From: Citromicrobium sp. JLT1363
GTDB lineage: Bacteria; Pseudomonadota; Alphaproteobacteria; Sphingomonadales; Sphingomonadaceae
Assembly (NCBI RefSeq): GCF_000186705.1
Contig: NZ_AEUE01000004.1
Location: 186,001 to 250,000, forward strand
Length of the DNA stretch: 64,000 nt
Direction: 5' to 3'
Part shown: one piece after another, positions 55,951 to 64,000 of the stretch
How positions within the stretch are numbered: the first letter of the stretch is position 1
Layout: each line of letters starts with the position of its first letter
Program-made: the position numbers and the translations under genes
Notes under the pieces: model-generated
Databases searched by the model: none
Told to the model about the DNA's origin: nothing
Seen by the model: the letters and a program-made list of their open reading frames with translations, nothing else

Positions 55951-55966
55951 GGGGGCTTCAGCCCCC
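55951..55966. terminator. weak GC hairpin between secF and the convergent glycosyltransferase gene
   Basis: GGGGGCT and AGCCCCC face each other across two bases (in practice a four-base loop). The stem overlaps the last codons of the reverse-strand gene. No T-run follows, so termination would be weak or Rho-aided. Confidence 0.35.
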
Positions 55967-57157
55967 CTTCGCAAGGATCTCCGAATATATCTGGTCGAGC
56001 GCTGCGGCATGTTCGGCCCAGCCGAATGCGTCCACCACCTGCGCGGTCTCCCTCGGGTCGCGCGGATGGTCGAGGATCGTCGCCACGCCTCTGGCGATCT
56101 CTCCGGGCTCTCGCGCCACGATGATTCCCGCTGCTGGCCCGCGCACCAGTTCGCGCGCGCCGCCGACATCGCCGATTACGATGGGCGTGCCGCAGGCAAG
56201 CGCTTCGACCCAGGCATTGGCCAGACCTTCGCTGGCTGAGGGCAATACCATCGCGTTGCTGGCCGAGAGGACCAGCGGCAGCAGATCGTGATCGAGCAGC
56301 CCGAGGAAATGCACCCGCTGCGCAAGCCCCAGGCTCCCCGCCAGCGCCTTCAGCCTGGCCTTGTCCGGCCCTTCGCCCACCAGCAGCAACCGCGTTTCCG
56401 GATAATCGCGCGAAAGCTCTGCCAGAGCGCGCAGCACCAGATCCTGCCCCTTGCGCTCTATCAGCGCGCCGACGGTGGCGAGGATCGGCTCCTTCTCGCT
56501 CAGCGGGAGCGACAGGCGATCCCCCAGCATGCGGCGCAGGCCTGCGTTCTGGAGCGGCCGGAAACGGTCCCGGTCCAGTCCGGTGTAATGCACCGCGATC
56601 TTCGCGCGATCCATGCCGAGGGTCGCCATGTCGCCCGCCAGCGCCTCGCTGACCGCAAGCACGCGCGCCGCCTGGCTCGATGTACTCAGCATCTTCCTGC
56701 GCGCAAAGCCCTTCGCTCCCCAGTAGTGGATGTCCGCCCCGCGCGCCTTGATCGCCAGCGGCAGGTCGAGCGAGCGGGCAATGGCGGCGGCGGCAGGCCC
56801 ATCGGGATAGAAGAACTGCGCATCGACCATGTCGAACGGCTGCTGTGCGTGAAGGCGCCGCACAAGCGGCAGCACCGCACGCTCTATCATCCGGGGGTTC
56901 AGCCGCCCGCCGATCTTCGGGATCAGGGTGAAGCTGGGGCGATGGACCGACACGCCGGCGCGTCGCTCGTCCACCGCTGCATCCGCAAGCGCGCGGTATT
57001 CGCCCACCTGGACCGGCGGCAGGCCGACCGGATTGATCGCCGTTACCTCCCAGTCGGGCCGGGCCGCCAGTGCTTCGAGCGAACTCGACACGAAGGTGCC
57101 GAAGCGCGGGCGCGCCGCGTTGGGATACAGCGTGGAGATCGAGAGAAGACGTTTCAT
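55958..57157 (-). CDS. family 4 glycosyltransferase
   Basis: This 399-residue GT-B enzyme has an N-terminal Rossmann domain and a C-terminal donor domain with the GT4 motif PSASEGLANAWVEALACGTPIV (Glu-x7-Glu), preceded by a KxRG-like segment and IERKGQDLVLRAL. It would transfer a sugar in exopolysaccharide or LPS assembly. It stands alone on the reverse strand, four bases from the XRE regulator gene upstream, with which it may be co-transcribed. Confidence 0.9.
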   Translation of the reverse strand: MKRLLSISTLYPNAARPRFGTFVSSSLEALAARPDWEVTAINPVGLPPVQVGEYRALADAAVDERRAGVSVHRPSFTLIPKIGGRLNPRMIERAVLPLVRRLHAQQPFDMVDAQFFYPDGPAAAAIARSLDLPLAIKARGADIHYWGAKGFARRKMLSTSSQAARVLAVSEALAGDMATLGMDRAKIAVHYTGLDRDRFRPLQNAGLRRMLGDRLSLPLSEKEPILATVGALIERKGQDLVLRALAELSRDYPETRLLLVGEGPDKARLKALAGSLGLAQRVHFLGLLDHDLLPLVLSASNAMVLPSASEGLANAWVEALACGTPIVIGDVGGARELVRGPAAGIIVAREPGEIARGVATILDHPRDPRETAQVVDAFGWAEHAAALDQIYSEILAKGG

Positions 57158-57161
57158 GATG

Positions 57162-57734
57162 CTATAACCGCCTCACGAGGCTCTCGGCCACGGCGAGCCA
57201 TGCGGGGTCCTCCACAATCACCTGTTTGCGCCCCGGTTCCGGGGGCAGCAGCGCAAGCCGCCCCGGCTCGCTGTCGACCAGCCGCCCGAAGGCGAAGCGC
57301 CCGGTGCGGCGCGGCACCAGACAATCGCGGTTAAGGGCCGTTTGTGCCTCCTCCGGCCGGATTTGTCGCAGCCAGATCTGGTCGCCCGCCAGGTAGGGGC
57401 CGGTGCTCGCACCGACCGTCACGACCATGCGCGTTTCCGCAGAAGCAATATCGGATGGCAGCAACGCCTCACGCGGCTTGTCGAGCGCCTGAGGGCCGTT
57501 CTGGTCCAGAGTGGCGACGATTGCGATGCTGCGCCCGCTTTCCGAACGGACAATCGCTTCCGGGTCGACACCCAGCGCCGCGCCGATGCGCTCCATCCAT
57601 TTGAGCGAGAGGTTGCGGGTGCCGGTCTCCAGCCGTCCGATGGTCTGCGCGGTGGTCGGCGGATCGCATGCATCGGCCAGATCGGCGAGGGTCCAGCCTT
57701 TCTGGCGGCGTATGTCGCGGATGCGGTTGATCAT
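57162..57734 (-). CDS. XRE-family regulator with a degenerate S24/LexA-like C-terminal domain
   Basis: The 190-residue protein has an N-terminal HTH_3 (residues 3-60, WTLADLADACDPPTTAQTIGRLETG). A C-terminal part resembles the LexA/CI self-cleaving fold: GASTGPYLAGDQIWL sits where GDSMxP...GD is expected, so the Ser is kept but its Met is not. The usual catalytic Lys position (FAFGRLV) has Gly. Self-cleavage is thus unlikely. The ATG before INRIRDIRRQ is used rather than an upstream 64-codon extension. The targets are unknown; the GT4 gene lies just downstream. Confidence 0.82.
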   Translation of the reverse strand: MINRIRDIRRQKGWTLADLADACDPPTTAQTIGRLETGTRNLSLKWMERIGAALGVDPEAIVRSESGRSIAIVATLDQNGPQALDKPREALLPSDIASAETRMVVTVGASTGPYLAGDQIWLRQIRPEEAQTALNRDCLVPRRTGRFAFGRLVDSEPGRLALLPPEPGRKQVIVEDPAWLAVAESLVRRL

Positions 57735-57831
57735 CGGTGCGAGGCCTCTTTCACCGGATTGGTGAATTCGCTTTCCTACAGGCAGGCGTATTTGGCAAGC
57801 GAAGCCGGTCCAGCAAAAGGGAGATATCACC

Positions 57832-58308
57832 ATGAAACGCGAGCTTGCCGAACGCGAACTGACCAGCGAGGGGCCGCGGAGAGGGGCGGATGGGGGCCGC
57901 ACGCGGCGCCGCTCCGTCACCGTCAATCTCGCGGAAAGCCCGCTCAGCTGGCTGCATGCGCGTGGCCACCTGTCCGACCGGCTGTTCGATGCGGGCGAAC
58001 GGCTGCGTGCCGATTACGAGCGTGCGCAGCTCAGCCCGTCGATCACGATGCGGTGGGACCCGGTGCGGATCAAGGGTGGGCCCGATGCGGGCCTCTCCCC
58101 AACAGAGCGGCAGGTGGCCGCGAAGGAGCGGTTCGACGGCGCGCTGGCGGCGGCGGGCAGCGGATTGTCCGACGTGCTGTGGCGTGTGGTGTGTGCCTGC
58201 GAGAGCTTGCCCGATGCCGAGCGCGCGCTGCACTGGCCCGCGCGCTCGGGCAAGCTGGTCCTGAAACTGGCGCTGGAAAGGGTGGCGGATTTCTATCGGG
58301 TGAGGTGA
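57832..58308 (+). CDS. DUF6456-domain protein
   Basis: The 158-residue protein has an Arg/Glu-rich N-terminus (RRGADGGRTRRRSVTVN) followed by the DUF6456 domain (about 33-155): SPLSWLHARGHLSDRLFDAGERLRADYERA and the closing LKLALERVADFY. This domain is common in sphingomonads and related alphaproteobacteria, where it is linked to regulatory or DNA-binding contexts; its molecular role is not established. It diverges from the XRE regulator, and an AAAGGGAG precedes its ATG. Confidence 0.8.
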   Translation: MKRELAERELTSEGPRRGADGGRTRRRSVTVNLAESPLSWLHARGHLSDRLFDAGERLRADYERAQLSPSITMRWDPVRIKGGPDAGLSPTERQVAAKERFDGALAAAGSGLSDVLWRVVCACESLPDAERALHWPARSGKLVLKLALERVADFYRVR

Positions 58309-58412
58309 GGGCGGCTTTCTCCCCCTGGACACTGTGTCAGGTGTGTCAGGGGATCGCCTCTGCCGACGGGCCGTTGTCGGGGAAAGCCCCAAAAACGAAG
58401 GAAACCGCAGTC

Positions 58413-58994
58413 ATGAAGCTCTACTACTCGCCCGGCGCCTGCAGCCTCGCCAGCCACATCGCGCTGATCGAAGGGGGCGTGCAGTTCGACACGGTGAAGG
58501 TCGATCTTGCGAAGCACCAGACCGAGGACGGAACGGATTTCTACCAGATCAGCCCGCGCGGCTACGTCCCCGCGCTCGAGACGGACGGCTATGGCCTGCT
58601 GACCGAGAACCCGGCGGTTCTTCCCTACATTGCGAACCGCACGGGCGCGCTGCCCAAGGGGGAAGGCCTCTATCGGCTGCTGGAATGGATCGGCTTCATC
58701 GGTACCGAGATCCACAAGGCCTATGCTCCGCTGTTCGGGGGTGCCGGGGGCGATGCCAAGGAGCAGGCGAAGGCGACTGTGGCCAGCAAGTACGAACTGG
58801 CCGAGACGCTGATGGAGGGCAACGCCTGGCTGGTCGGTACCGGGCCGAGCGTGGCGGACAACTACCTGTTCGTCACGCTGCTGTGGGCCGACAAGTTCGG
58901 GATCGACCTGCCGCAGTCGCTGAAGGAATACCGCGACCGCAACAAGCAGCGCGACAGCGTGCAGCAGGCGATGAAGGCCGAAGGGCTGGGCTAG
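58413..58994 (+). CDS. beta-class-like glutathione S-transferase
   Basis: The 193-residue GST opens with LYYSPGACSLASH, the beta-class active-site loop with Cys and Ser near residues 10-11, then ISPRGYVPALE (cis-Pro) and ENPAVLPYIA. The C-terminal helical domain is complete. It probably detoxifies electrophiles or protects from oxidative stress in the cytoplasm. It is not related in context to the operon GST at 4757. The stop overlaps that of the convergent UDG-family gene by four bases. Confidence 0.9.
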   Translation: MKLYYSPGACSLASHIALIEGGVQFDTVKVDLAKHQTEDGTDFYQISPRGYVPALETDGYGLLTENPAVLPYIANRTGALPKGEGLYRLLEWIGFIGTEIHKAYAPLFGGAGGDAKEQAKATVASKYELAETLMEGNAWLVGTGPSVADNYLFVTLLWADKFGIDLPQSLKEYRDRNKQRDSVQQAMKAEGLG

Positions 58995-59566
58995 GCGAGA
59001 GCTTCGGCCACGCGCTCGCGGAGCTCCGGCACAACCTCAGCCTCGAACCACGGGTGCTTGCGCATGAACAGGGTGGAGCGCCACGCGGGATGGGGCAGGG
59101 GGATGGTGCCGCCGAATTGGCGCCAGTGCTCCACGCGCCGGGCCATGGTCCAGCTCCTGGTTTCTGGCAGGTAGGCCTTCTGCGCATGCATGCCGACCAG
59201 CAGCGTCAGGCGGTCCTGCGGTAGCGTTGCGAGCACCCGCTCGTGCCACAGCGGTGCGCATTCCGGGCGGGGCGGACGGTCGCCACCGCTCGCCTTCCCG
59301 GGGTAGCAGAAGCCCATCGGGACGAGCGCGACCTGCGCAGGATCGTACATCTGGTCGCGGCTGAGCCCGGTCCACTCGCGCAGCCGGTCGCCGCTGGCAT
59401 CGTCCCACCCGATGCCGCTCGCGTGGACCTTGCTGCCGGGAGCCTGCCCGATGATGAGGACGCGCGAGGTGGCGGAGAACTGCACGACCGGACGGGGCGT
59501 GAAGCCGAGGGCCTTCTCGCACACCCGGCACGCCGCGATTTCCCGGCGTAGCGGATCGAGGCTCAA
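58991..59566 (-). CDS. uracil-DNA glycosylase-family protein (family 4/5-like, Fe-S)
   Basis: The 191-residue protein has motif A as GQAPG and a C-terminal LPHPAWRS (motif B-like). Four cysteines, CRVC near residue 13, one in MGFCYPG and one in PECAPL, match the [4Fe-4S] ligands of thermophile-type UDGs. Family members excise uracil or related lesions. Its ATG overlaps the stop of the ABC-F gene by four bases. The exact specificity, or loss of activity, cannot be judged. Confidence 0.83.
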   Translation of the reverse strand: MSLDPLRREIAACRVCEKALGFTPRPVVQFSATSRVLIIGQAPGSKVHASGIGWDDASGDRLREWTGLSRDQMYDPAQVALVPMGFCYPGKASGGDRPPRPECAPLWHERVLATLPQDRLTLLVGMHAQKAYLPETRSWTMARRVEHWRQFGGTIPLPHPAWRSTLFMRKHPWFEAEVVPELRERVAEALA

Positions 59567-61380
59567 CCCTCGACCCGCTCGGCCAGGTCGAGCCAGCGCT
59601 CCTCAGCCGCGTCCTTCTCGCTGCGCGCGTTCTCGACACCCTTGGAAATGGTGGCGAAACGCTGCGGATCCTTGGAGTAGAGTTCCGGGTCGGCGAGGAT
59701 CTCCTCCCCCCGCGCGATGGCCAGTTCCAGTTCCTCGATGCGCGCGGGAAGCGTGTCGTAATCGCGCTGGTCCTTGAAGCTGAGCTTGTCTGCGCGCGGA
59801 GGCGGGGGTGGGGGAGGCGGCGTTGGGGTGGACTTGGCCGTCTTGGACTTGCCCACGATGGGCGTGCGGCGCTTGGCCACCCAGTCCTCGTACCCGCCGG
59901 CGACCACATCGACCTTGCCCGACCCGTCGAGGCCCAAGGTGACGGTGACCGTCCGGTCGAGGAAGTCGCGGTCGTGGCTGACGATCAGCACGGTGCCCTC
60001 GTAGTCCGCGATGACCTCCTGCAGCAGGTCGAGCGTCTCGAGGTCGAGATCGTTGGTCGGCTCGTCCAGCACCAGCAGGTTGGACGCGCGGGCGAATTCG
60101 CGGGCCAGCAGCAGTCGCGAACGCTCGCCGCCCGAAAGGATGTCGACCTTGGTGTCGACGATGCCCGGATCGAACAGGAACTCCTTGAGGTAGCCCTGCA
60201 CATGCTTGCGGTTTCCGCGCACATCGATCCAGTCGCCACCCTCGGCCAGCACCTGCCGCACGGTCATCCCTGCGCCCAGCAGGCTGCGCTGCTGGTCGAT
60301 CATCACGCCGGTCAGGGTTTTGGCGATGTCCACGCTGCCGCTATCGGGCTCGATCTCGCCGGTCAGCATCTTAAGCAGCGTCGTCTTGCCCGCGCCATTC
60401 GCTCCGACGATGCCGATGCGGTCGCCGCGCTGGATGCGCAGCGAGAAGTCGCGGATGATGGTGCGCTCGTCACCCTCAGGGGTTGGGTAGCTCTTGGAGA
60501 TATGGTCGGCCACGATCACGGACTTGCTCTTGAAGTCCTCTGCCGTGGCGAGCTTGAGCTTCGCGGTGCCGCTGGTGTCGATCATCGAGGCGCGTTGCGC
60601 GCGCATCTGCCACAGCTTCTCCAGCCGGCCCTGATTGCGCTTGCGCCGCGCGGTCACGCCGCGCTCCAGCCAGTGCGCCTCCAGCTTCAGCTTGGCGTCG
60701 AGCTTCTCCGCCGCACGCGCTTCCTCGGCATAGACCTGCTCTTCCCAGGCCTCATACCCGCCAAAGCCGACTTCCTTGCGCCGCATGGTGCCCCGGTCGA
60801 GCCACAGCGTCGCGCGGGTCAGGCGCTTCAAGAAGGTCCGGTCGTGACTGATGACGATGAAGGCGCCGGTATAGCGATCCAGCCAGGATTCCAGCCAGTC
60901 GATCGCTGCGAGGTCGAGGTGGTTTGTCGGCTCGTCCATCAGCAGCAGGTCGGGGTCCTGCGCCAGCGCGCGGGCGATGGCGGCGCGGCGCTTCTCGCCA
61001 CCGCTGGCGCCCTTGGCCTCGCGGCTCATGTCGATGCCCAGCTGACCGGCGATGGCTTCCACCTCGTGTTCGGCGGGCGGGTTCTCGCCGCCCAGCGCGA
61101 AATCCATCAGCGTGTCGCAGGCGGACACGTCAGGGTCCTGTTCCAGCACGACGATTCGCGTGCCAGGTTTCACCTTGCGCTGGCCCTGATCCGCTTCGAG
61201 CTTGCCCTCGATCAGCCGGAACAGCGTGGTCTTGCCCGCGCCGTTGCGGCCGATCAGCGCCAGACGGTCGCGCGGGCCCACATGCAGATCGATATTGTCC
61301 TGGTTCGGGCCGCCGAACAGCCAGCGTCCGCCCTGCTGCAGGCCGAGGTTTTCCCAGGAAAGAATTGGAGGCTGAGCCAT
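59563..61380 (-). CDS. ABC-F family ATPase (Uup-like)
   Basis: The 605-residue ATPase has two ABC domains without membrane segments: Walker A LIGRNGAGKTT and IVGANGAGKTT, signatures ASGGEKRR and LSGGERSR, and DEPTNHLDL / DEPTNDLDL. A proline-rich spacer (eight Pro in a row) separates the second domain from a C-terminal coiled coil (about 540-605), the Uup arrangement, which binds DNA or ribosomes. It is transcribed with the UDG-family gene, a pairing that suggests a link to genome maintenance. Confidence 0.9.
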   Translation of the reverse strand: MAQPPILSWENLGLQQGGRWLFGGPNQDNIDLHVGPRDRLALIGRNGAGKTTLFRLIEGKLEADQGQRKVKPGTRIVVLEQDPDVSACDTLMDFALGGENPPAEHEVEAIAGQLGIDMSREAKGASGGEKRRAAIARALAQDPDLLLMDEPTNHLDLAAIDWLESWLDRYTGAFIVISHDRTFLKRLTRATLWLDRGTMRRKEVGFGGYEAWEEQVYAEEARAAEKLDAKLKLEAHWLERGVTARRKRNQGRLEKLWQMRAQRASMIDTSGTAKLKLATAEDFKSKSVIVADHISKSYPTPEGDERTIIRDFSLRIQRGDRIGIVGANGAGKTTLLKMLTGEIEPDSGSVDIAKTLTGVMIDQQRSLLGAGMTVRQVLAEGGDWIDVRGNRKHVQGYLKEFLFDPGIVDTKVDILSGGERSRLLLAREFARASNLLVLDEPTNDLDLETLDLLQEVIADYEGTVLIVSHDRDFLDRTVTVTLGLDGSGKVDVVAGGYEDWVAKRRTPIVGKSKTAKSTPTPPPPPPPPRADKLSFKDQRDYDTLPARIEELELAIARGEEILADPELYSKDPQRFATISKGVENARSEKDAAEERWLDLAERVEG

Positions 61381-61482
61381 TGTTGCGGCGAGTTAAGGCG
61401 CACAAGCCTATCTCACAAGCCTTCCGCAGGCTCGATCTTGCGGGTAACAATTGGAATAACAGCTTTCCTTGGAGAAACGCCC

Positions 61483-62208
61483 ATGATCCGCACCGCCATC
61501 GTTCCGACCGCCATTGCGCTTGCCGCGCTCGCCACCGCTCCTGCCAGCGCCGCCGACATTCAGGTGCAGGCCACCGGGCCGGTGATCGAACTGGTCGTGA
61601 ACGAGCAGGTGGAGGTGGAGCCGGACACGGTCACGATCAGCGCGGGCGTCACCACGCAGGCCATGACCGCATCCGACGCGCTGCGGCAGAATTCCACCCA
61701 GATGCAGAGCGTGATCGACCGGCTCCGCTCGCTCGGCATTCCCGAGCGTGACATCCAGACCACGCGGATCAATCTGAACGCCCGGTTCGATTACGATCAG
61801 CAGACCCGCGACCAGGTGTTCCGCGGATACGAAGCTTCCAATCAGGTCAGCGTGAAGCTGCGCGATACCGAAGAAGTCGGCAACGTGCTCGATGCGCTGG
61901 TGCAGGCGGGCGCGAACAACATCAACGGGCCCCGCTTCTCGGTCTCCGACGATACGCAGCCCAAGGCCGAAGCGCGCCGCCGGGCGCTGGAACGCGCACG
62001 GAGCATGGCGATGGATTACGCGCGGGTCGCGGGCTATTCGAACGTGCGCGTGCTCAAGATCGCCGAGAGCGTGCAGGGCAACGCGCGCGAATATGCGGCC
62101 GATGCCATCATGGTGACGGCGCAGCGCAGTGCCGGCGCCCCGCCTGTCCAGCCGGGCATGGTGGAAACCGGAGTGACCGTTTCCGTCACGTATGAAGCGG
62201 TCAATTAA
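61483..62208 (+). CDS. SIMPL-domain (DUF541) periplasmic protein
   Basis: The 241-residue protein has a signal peptide (ending APASAAD) and one SIMPL domain with DTVTISAGVTTQAMTASDAL near the start and RRRALERARSMAMDYARVAGY near the end. The family includes periplasmic and outer-membrane-associated stress proteins that oligomerise into rings. The ATG follows TTGGAGAAACGCCC. It diverges from the ABC-F gene over 102 bases; no operator was identified. Confidence 0.9.
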   Translation: MIRTAIVPTAIALAALATAPASAADIQVQATGPVIELVVNEQVEVEPDTVTISAGVTTQAMTASDALRQNSTQMQSVIDRLRSLGIPERDIQTTRINLNARFDYDQQTRDQVFRGYEASNQVSVKLRDTEEVGNVLDALVQAGANNINGPRFSVSDDTQPKAEARRRALERARSMAMDYARVAGYSNVRVLKIAESVQGNAREYAADAIMVTAQRSAGAPPVQPGMVETGVTVSVTYEAVN

Positions 62209-62304
62209 GGCCGCTATTCATCAAATGAGGCCGAAAGCTGAACGATTGGTGCAGGGCAACATTCAGAACCTATTCAACGCTGTTGGTGCACTACTGCTCC
62301 CATC

Positions 62305-62640
62305 ATGAAAGCTGTCTTTGCCTCCCTTCTTCTCGGTTGTGCGCTTGTCGCAACCCCCGCTCCTGCCATGGCGCAGAGCAATACGGCGCAGGAGGCGGCC
62401 CGGCGCGATCTGGGCGAGGGCCGCGTCCTCGAACTGCGCCAGCTCGAAGCGATCGGCGCCCGGGCGCTGGGCGTGCCGCGCTGCGGTGGGCGGCGCACGG
62501 GCGGCGATTGCTACGAATATCTGGGGCCGAGCTACGACGCGCAGGCAAAGGCCTATCGGCTGATCTACGTGCGCGGGCAGAGCGTGATCCACGTCTATGT
62601 CGATGCGCGAACGGGCCGCGTCATGCGGGTCGCCCGCTAG
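62305..62640 (+). CDS. small exported protein, PepSY-like
   Basis: The 111-residue protein has a signal peptide (ending AMAQS). Its C-terminal half (YRLIYVRGQSVIHVYVDARTGRVMRV) resembles a PepSY strand-turn ending; two Cys (PRCGG, GDCYEY) could form a disulfide. Small PepSY proteins often precede OmpR-type two-component genes and modulate the sensor or a protease. The response regulator starts 104 bases downstream, in line with that layout. Confidence 0.75.
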   Translation: MKAVFASLLLGCALVATPAPAMAQSNTAQEAARRDLGEGRVLELRQLEAIGARALGVPRCGGRRTGGDCYEYLGPSYDAQAKAYRLIYVRGQSVIHVYVDARTGRVMRVAR

Positions 62641-62744
62641 AGATCGGCGGGAATCTCGGGCTGGGTTGTTGACGATGATGCGCCATTCGCTTCAAGGAGC
62701 GGCCTTGTTGATGATACTTGCGAAGTGACAAGGACCAGCCGCCG

Positions 62745-63422
62745 ATGCGCATCCTGATCGTAGAAGACGAGCCTACCCTGGGCCAGCAGCTCAAATCGAC
62801 GCTGGAACAGAACGGCTATGCCGTGGACCTGTCGACCGACGGGGAAGACGGCCACTATCTGGGCTCCAGCGAGAATTACGATGCCGTCATCCTCGACCTC
62901 GGCCTGCCGGAAATCGACGGGCTGACGGTGCTGGGCATGTGGCGCAAGGAAGGCCGCACCTTCCCCGTGCTGGTGCTGACCGCGCGCGACAGCTGGTCGG
63001 ACAAGGTCGCCGGGCTGGATGCGGGCGCGGACGATTATCTCGCCAAGCCCTTCCAGACCGAGGAACTCATCGCCCGCCTGCGCGCGCTGATCCGCCGTGC
63101 GAGCGGCAATACCTCGTCCGAACTGACCGCCGGCGATGTGCGGCTCGACACGCGCTCGGGCCGCGTCACGCGCGGGGGCGATCCGGTGAAGCTGACCGCG
63201 CAGGAATACAAGCTGCTGAGCTACCTGATGCACCACAAGGGCAAGGTCGTCAGCCGCACCGAACTGATCGAGCATATCTACGATCAGGATTTCGACCGCG
63301 ATTCCAACACGATCGAGGTCTTCGTCACCCGCATCCGCAAGAAGCTGGGTGCGGAAGTCATCACAACGATCCGTGGCCTTGGTTACAGCCTCGACGACCC
63401 CGCCGACGCCCCCCGGGCCTAA
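62745..63422 (+). CDS. OmpR-family response regulator
   Basis: The 225-residue regulator has a receiver with acidic residues at 7-9, Asp51 in VILDLGLPEIDG, Thr in VLTARD and Lys in YLAKPFQTEE. The winged-helix DNA-binding domain has RTELIEHIYDQDFDRDSNTIEV and the closing IRGLGYSL. It is the PhoP/QseB type. The kinase gene overlaps its 3' end. The ATG is the first in frame. Confidence 0.94.
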   Translation: MRILIVEDEPTLGQQLKSTLEQNGYAVDLSTDGEDGHYLGSSENYDAVILDLGLPEIDGLTVLGMWRKEGRTFPVLVLTARDSWSDKVAGLDAGADDYLAKPFQTEELIARLRALIRRASGNTSSELTAGDVRLDTRSGRVTRGGDPVKLTAQEYKLLSYLMHHKGKVVSRTELIEHIYDQDFDRDSNTIEVFVTRIRKKLGAEVITTIRGLGYSLDDPADAPRA

Positions 63423-64000
63423 GTCCGCGACCGACGCACCCCGCGATGCGGGGGCCGTCGGCGCGAACCGCACGGGCAGGCGCGATCCGCGTGCGCCCGA
63501 CCGTGTTGCGGGCGAGGTGCATGACGAGCGCCCGCGCGATTTCGTCGCCCCGCATACCGGCAGCCTGACATGGCGGATGATCGCCATCTCTGCCGTGTGG
63601 ATCATGGTGTTGCTGCTGGGCGGCGGGCTGACGCTGGACCGCACGCTGACCAATCTGGTCGAGCAGAATTTCGACACGCAGCTCAACAACAACCTCACCG
63701 CACTGATCGCCTCTGCCGAGATTCAGGAGGGCAATCAGGTCTGGCTGATCCGCCCGATGGGCGACCAGCGCTTCCTGGAGCCCAATTCCGGCCTCTATTA
63801 CCAGATCAGCCCTGCGGGCGAGACGGTCAGCCTGGAGAACGAGACGGTTCTTCCCTCGCGCTCGCTGTGGGACCAGACGCTGCAGCTGCGCCGGTCCGAC
63901 CGGGTCGATGTGCTCAATTACGACAGCGCGCAGTTCGACGGCAGCTCGCTGCGCATTGCGCAGCGCGACGCCACCTTGCCGGGCAGCGATACCTTGTGGA
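63373..64000 (+). CDS. sensor histidine kinase, N-terminal part (runs off the window)
   Basis: The frame is open to the last base. After a Pro/Arg-rich cytoplasmic start comes one membrane helix (MIAISAVWIMVLLLGGGLTL, from about 63577) and a periplasmic sensor domain (NLVEQNFDTQLNNNLTALIASAEIQ). This layout suits the QseC/PhoQ-type partner of the response regulator that it overlaps. The kinase domain lies beyond the window. The GTG at 63373 is one possible start; others lie downstream, so the 5' end is uncertain. Confidence 0.75.
   Translation, partial: MALVTASTTPPTPPGPKSATDAPRDAGAVGANRTGRRDPRAPDRVAGEVHDERPRDFVAPHTGSLTWRMIAISAVWIMVLLLGGGLTLDRTLTNLVEQNFDTQLNNNLTALIASAEIQEGNQVWLIRPMGDQRFLEPNSGLYYQISPAGETVSLENETVLPSRSLWDQTLQLRRSDRVDVLNYDSAQFDGSSLRIAQRDATLPGSDTLW

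Noticed and set aside
59790-59835. G-rich tract (GGCGGGGGTGGGGGAGGCGG) as a possible quadruplex or repeat element
   Set aside because: It encodes the proline-rich spacer of the ABC-F protein on the other strand; codon use explains it.

Overview
The window reads as a high-GC alphaproteobacterial chromosome, most likely Sphingomonadales (an Erythrobacteraceae- or Novosphingobium-like organism). The grounds are a complete sphingomonad-type protocatechuate 4,5-cleavage (lig) pathway, large TonB-dependent receptors in place of porins, a DUF6456 gene, and dense operons with 1-4 base overlaps. No rRNA, CRISPR array, transposase or phage gene is visible. One tRNA (Pro, anticodon GGG) is present.

Region 1 (1-26.3 kb) is an aromatic catabolism island. 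ligM-ligA-ligB (vanillate O-demethylation, ring cleavage) run forward. A convergent eight-gene operon (10848 to 3203, reverse) encodes a flavin monooxygenase, Rieske oxygenase, VOC extradiol dioxygenase, alpha/beta C-C hydrolase, MFS carrier, GST, cupin and FAH-family hydrolase. This is an apparently uncharacterised ring-cleavage route, with a divergent LysR regulator. Next come a decayed scar (formylglycine-generating enzyme plus TRAP permease), an exported MBL hydrolase with a TonB receptor, and a divergent AAHS-type transporter with pobA. The lower lig pathway follows: ligC, ligJ, a DUF1932-type oxidoreductase and an aldo/keto reductase on the reverse strand, and ligK-ligU-ligI forward. An unusual double-HTH LysR protein sits between them. 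Together these genes take vanillate, 4-hydroxybenzoate and protocatechuate to pyruvate and oxaloacetate.

Region 2 (26.3-45 kb) holds an ABC-F protein, a fatty acid desaturase next to a UbiH-like hydroxylase, and recQ. It also holds a NarX-type sensor kinase and LuxR-type regulator followed by three exported cysteine-containing proteins of unknown function, two of which share a six-cysteine domain. A near-perfect 18-bp palindrome lies in front of the first of them. Then come a small gene behind a Fur-like palindrome, a three-gene membrane glycosylation set, galE and a degenerate GGDEF protein.

Region 3 (45-64 kb) has a degenerate-receiver LuxR regulator, a paired acyl-CoA dehydrogenase operon behind a perfect inverted repeat, and a second TonB receptor with a strong terminator. 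Housekeeping genes follow (GNAT, pirin, tRNA-Pro, yajC-secD-secF), then a GT4 glycosyltransferase, an XRE regulator, DUF6456, GST, a UDG-family protein with an ABC-F partner, a SIMPL protein, a small PepSY-like protein, and an OmpR-type response regulator with its kinase running off the end.
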